From: Lineus longissimus
Lineage: Eukaryota; Nemertea; Pilidiophora; Heteronemertea; Lineidae
DNA length: 60,000 bases
Reading direction: 5' to 3'
Assembly: GCF_910592395.1 (NCBI RefSeq)
Contig: NC_088326.1
Coordinates: 6,207,001 to 6,267,000, forward strand
In this document: piece by piece, positions 59,446-60,000 of the stretch
Position numbering within the stretch: position 1 is the stretch's first letter
Layout of the letters: every line of letters starts with the position of its first letter
Notes under the pieces: generated by a model
Database searches by the model: none
What the model saw: only the letters and a program-made list of their open reading frames with translations
Told to the model about the DNA's origin: nothing
Translations under genes and position numbers: made by a program

Positions 59446-59742
59446 ACTTTAGACACAGCAGAGAGAGGAGAGAGATTCCACGATAGTTCTTAACCGACTC
59501 CCTGTCCTCTCTTTCTTGAAAACCGGAATAACATTAGTAGTTTTCCACTCGGATGATACGAAACAATGTTGCAAGGACATATTTAAAACAAAACGAAGTG
59601 ATTCGCTCAAAACATCAGAGAAAGACTTCAAGACGCGAGGTGAAATGTTATCAGGGCAACAAGCTTTTGTGGCATCTAGTTTACCTAGTACCGTTTCTAC
59701 GTCTTTGCATGAAAATTGAATACAACCCAGAATAATAATAAT

Positions 59743-59948
59743 AATGGTAGAAGGCAGTAACTCCACTTTTCATAGTTTTGAGAAAAACAACAATTTGTGA
59801 TCAACCTTATGCCTCAAACATGAGGAATCTTATCAAAATACTTACAATTTGATATTTGTCTTTTCATCTTCCAAATATCAAAAGTACTGTGATTTAGGTC
59901 AAAAGGTCAAAGTTCAAGGTCAAAGTGGAGTTACTGCCTTCTTCCATT
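59743..59948. mobile_element. About 206-bp MITE with 27-bp terminal inverted repeats
   Basis: The left end AATGGTAGAAGGCAGTAACT and the reverse complement of the right end AATGGAAGAAGGCAGTAACT match over about 27 bp. The last 18 bp of the window (AAAGGCAGTAACTCC) look like the start of another copy. The interior contains four hormone-response-like half-sites at 59896-59922. Confidence 0.75.
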
Positions 59949-60000
59949 GTAAACCACCGCCACTATTTTTGGTTGTACAATCATCAAAGGCAGTAACTCC

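Larger units (their letters stand above)
57844..59735 (-). pseudogene. LINE reverse transcriptase fragment in three pieces
   Basis: Minus-strand pieces: 59735-59446 (FSCKDVETVLGKLDATKA; SSEWKTTNVIPVFKK; then, after a frame change, VKNYRGISLLS), 58737-58497 (LNPAQHGFCKGRSTGTQL; VLYLDFSKAFDSVPH with the catalytic Asp), and 58118-57844 (GQLLEWFRSYLEGRQQRV; GVTQDSILGPLLFNLYIN; LFTDDAK, the catalytic DD). Relative to the usual GVPQGS motif, Pro is Thr and Gly is Asp, so it is mutated. The gaps are two DNA-element insertions. Similar to CR1/Jockey-type LINEs. Truncated at both ends. Confidence 0.8.

Overview
The window is nuclear DNA from an animal, most likely a marine invertebrate. The evidence is GT-AG introns, decayed animal retroelements (BEL/Pao, Penelope-like, APE-type LINE), pogo-like DNA transposons, a tRNA-headed SINE, many MITE-like inverted repeats, long poly-C/poly-G runs, and frequent TACATGTA and AGGCCTA words. 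The phylum cannot be fixed from sequence alone; a lophotrochozoan or an invertebrate deuterostome both fit. Nothing bacterial is present. Most of the 60 kb is repeat-derived and most open frames are chance.

Layout. 1-1597 (minus): decayed BEL/Pao-type gag running off the left edge. 1.6-8.8 kb: no gene; direct repeats, GC-rich hairpin repeats and a 516-bp MITE flanked by TTAA. 8863-15773 (minus): the one clearly intact gene, with ten exons whose reading frame stays open through nine GT-AG introns and gives 1122 aa. The product has an N-terminal Cys/His cluster, a central Cys/His-rich segment, an RNase H/DDE-like block, a C2H2 finger and a C-terminal helix-turn-helix-like region. It looks like a transposase-like protein of an uncharacterised family. 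15.8-27 kb: repeat mosaic without a convincing gene, including inverted repeats at 17.6-19.3 kb and an exact 300-bp-period tandem duplication at 23.8-24.4 kb. 27048-29290 (minus): 5' part of a LINE (ORF1 plus endonuclease).

30471-44500 is a tandem segmental duplication of a unit of about 3.3 kb. Unit 1 was interrupted by a Penelope-like retroelement (30619-35206, 13-bp target duplication, candidate hammerhead ribozyme). Unit 2 was interrupted by a 2.8-kb non-coding insertion (39821-42626) that landed inside a SINE. Each unit carries a copy of an unrecognised minus-strand coding block: open in unit 2, broken by a stop codon in unit 1. 46.6-48.1 kb: pogo-like transposase pseudogene. 49.0-57.8 kb: inverted duplication whose arms carry a short PAN/Apple-like frame, around a spacer holding a CENP-B-like DNA-binding fragment and a foldback MITE. 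57844-59735 (minus): LINE reverse transcriptase fragment interrupted by two DNA-transposon relics. In both cases removing the insert plus one target copy brings the flanking reverse-transcriptase codons back into register. Another MITE closes the window.

The genes do not form a pathway. The window is a layered record of insertions and duplications with one intact multi-exon gene. Best leads: the 1122-aa gene, the hammerhead-like motif in the Penelope element, and the duplicated unknown coding block.
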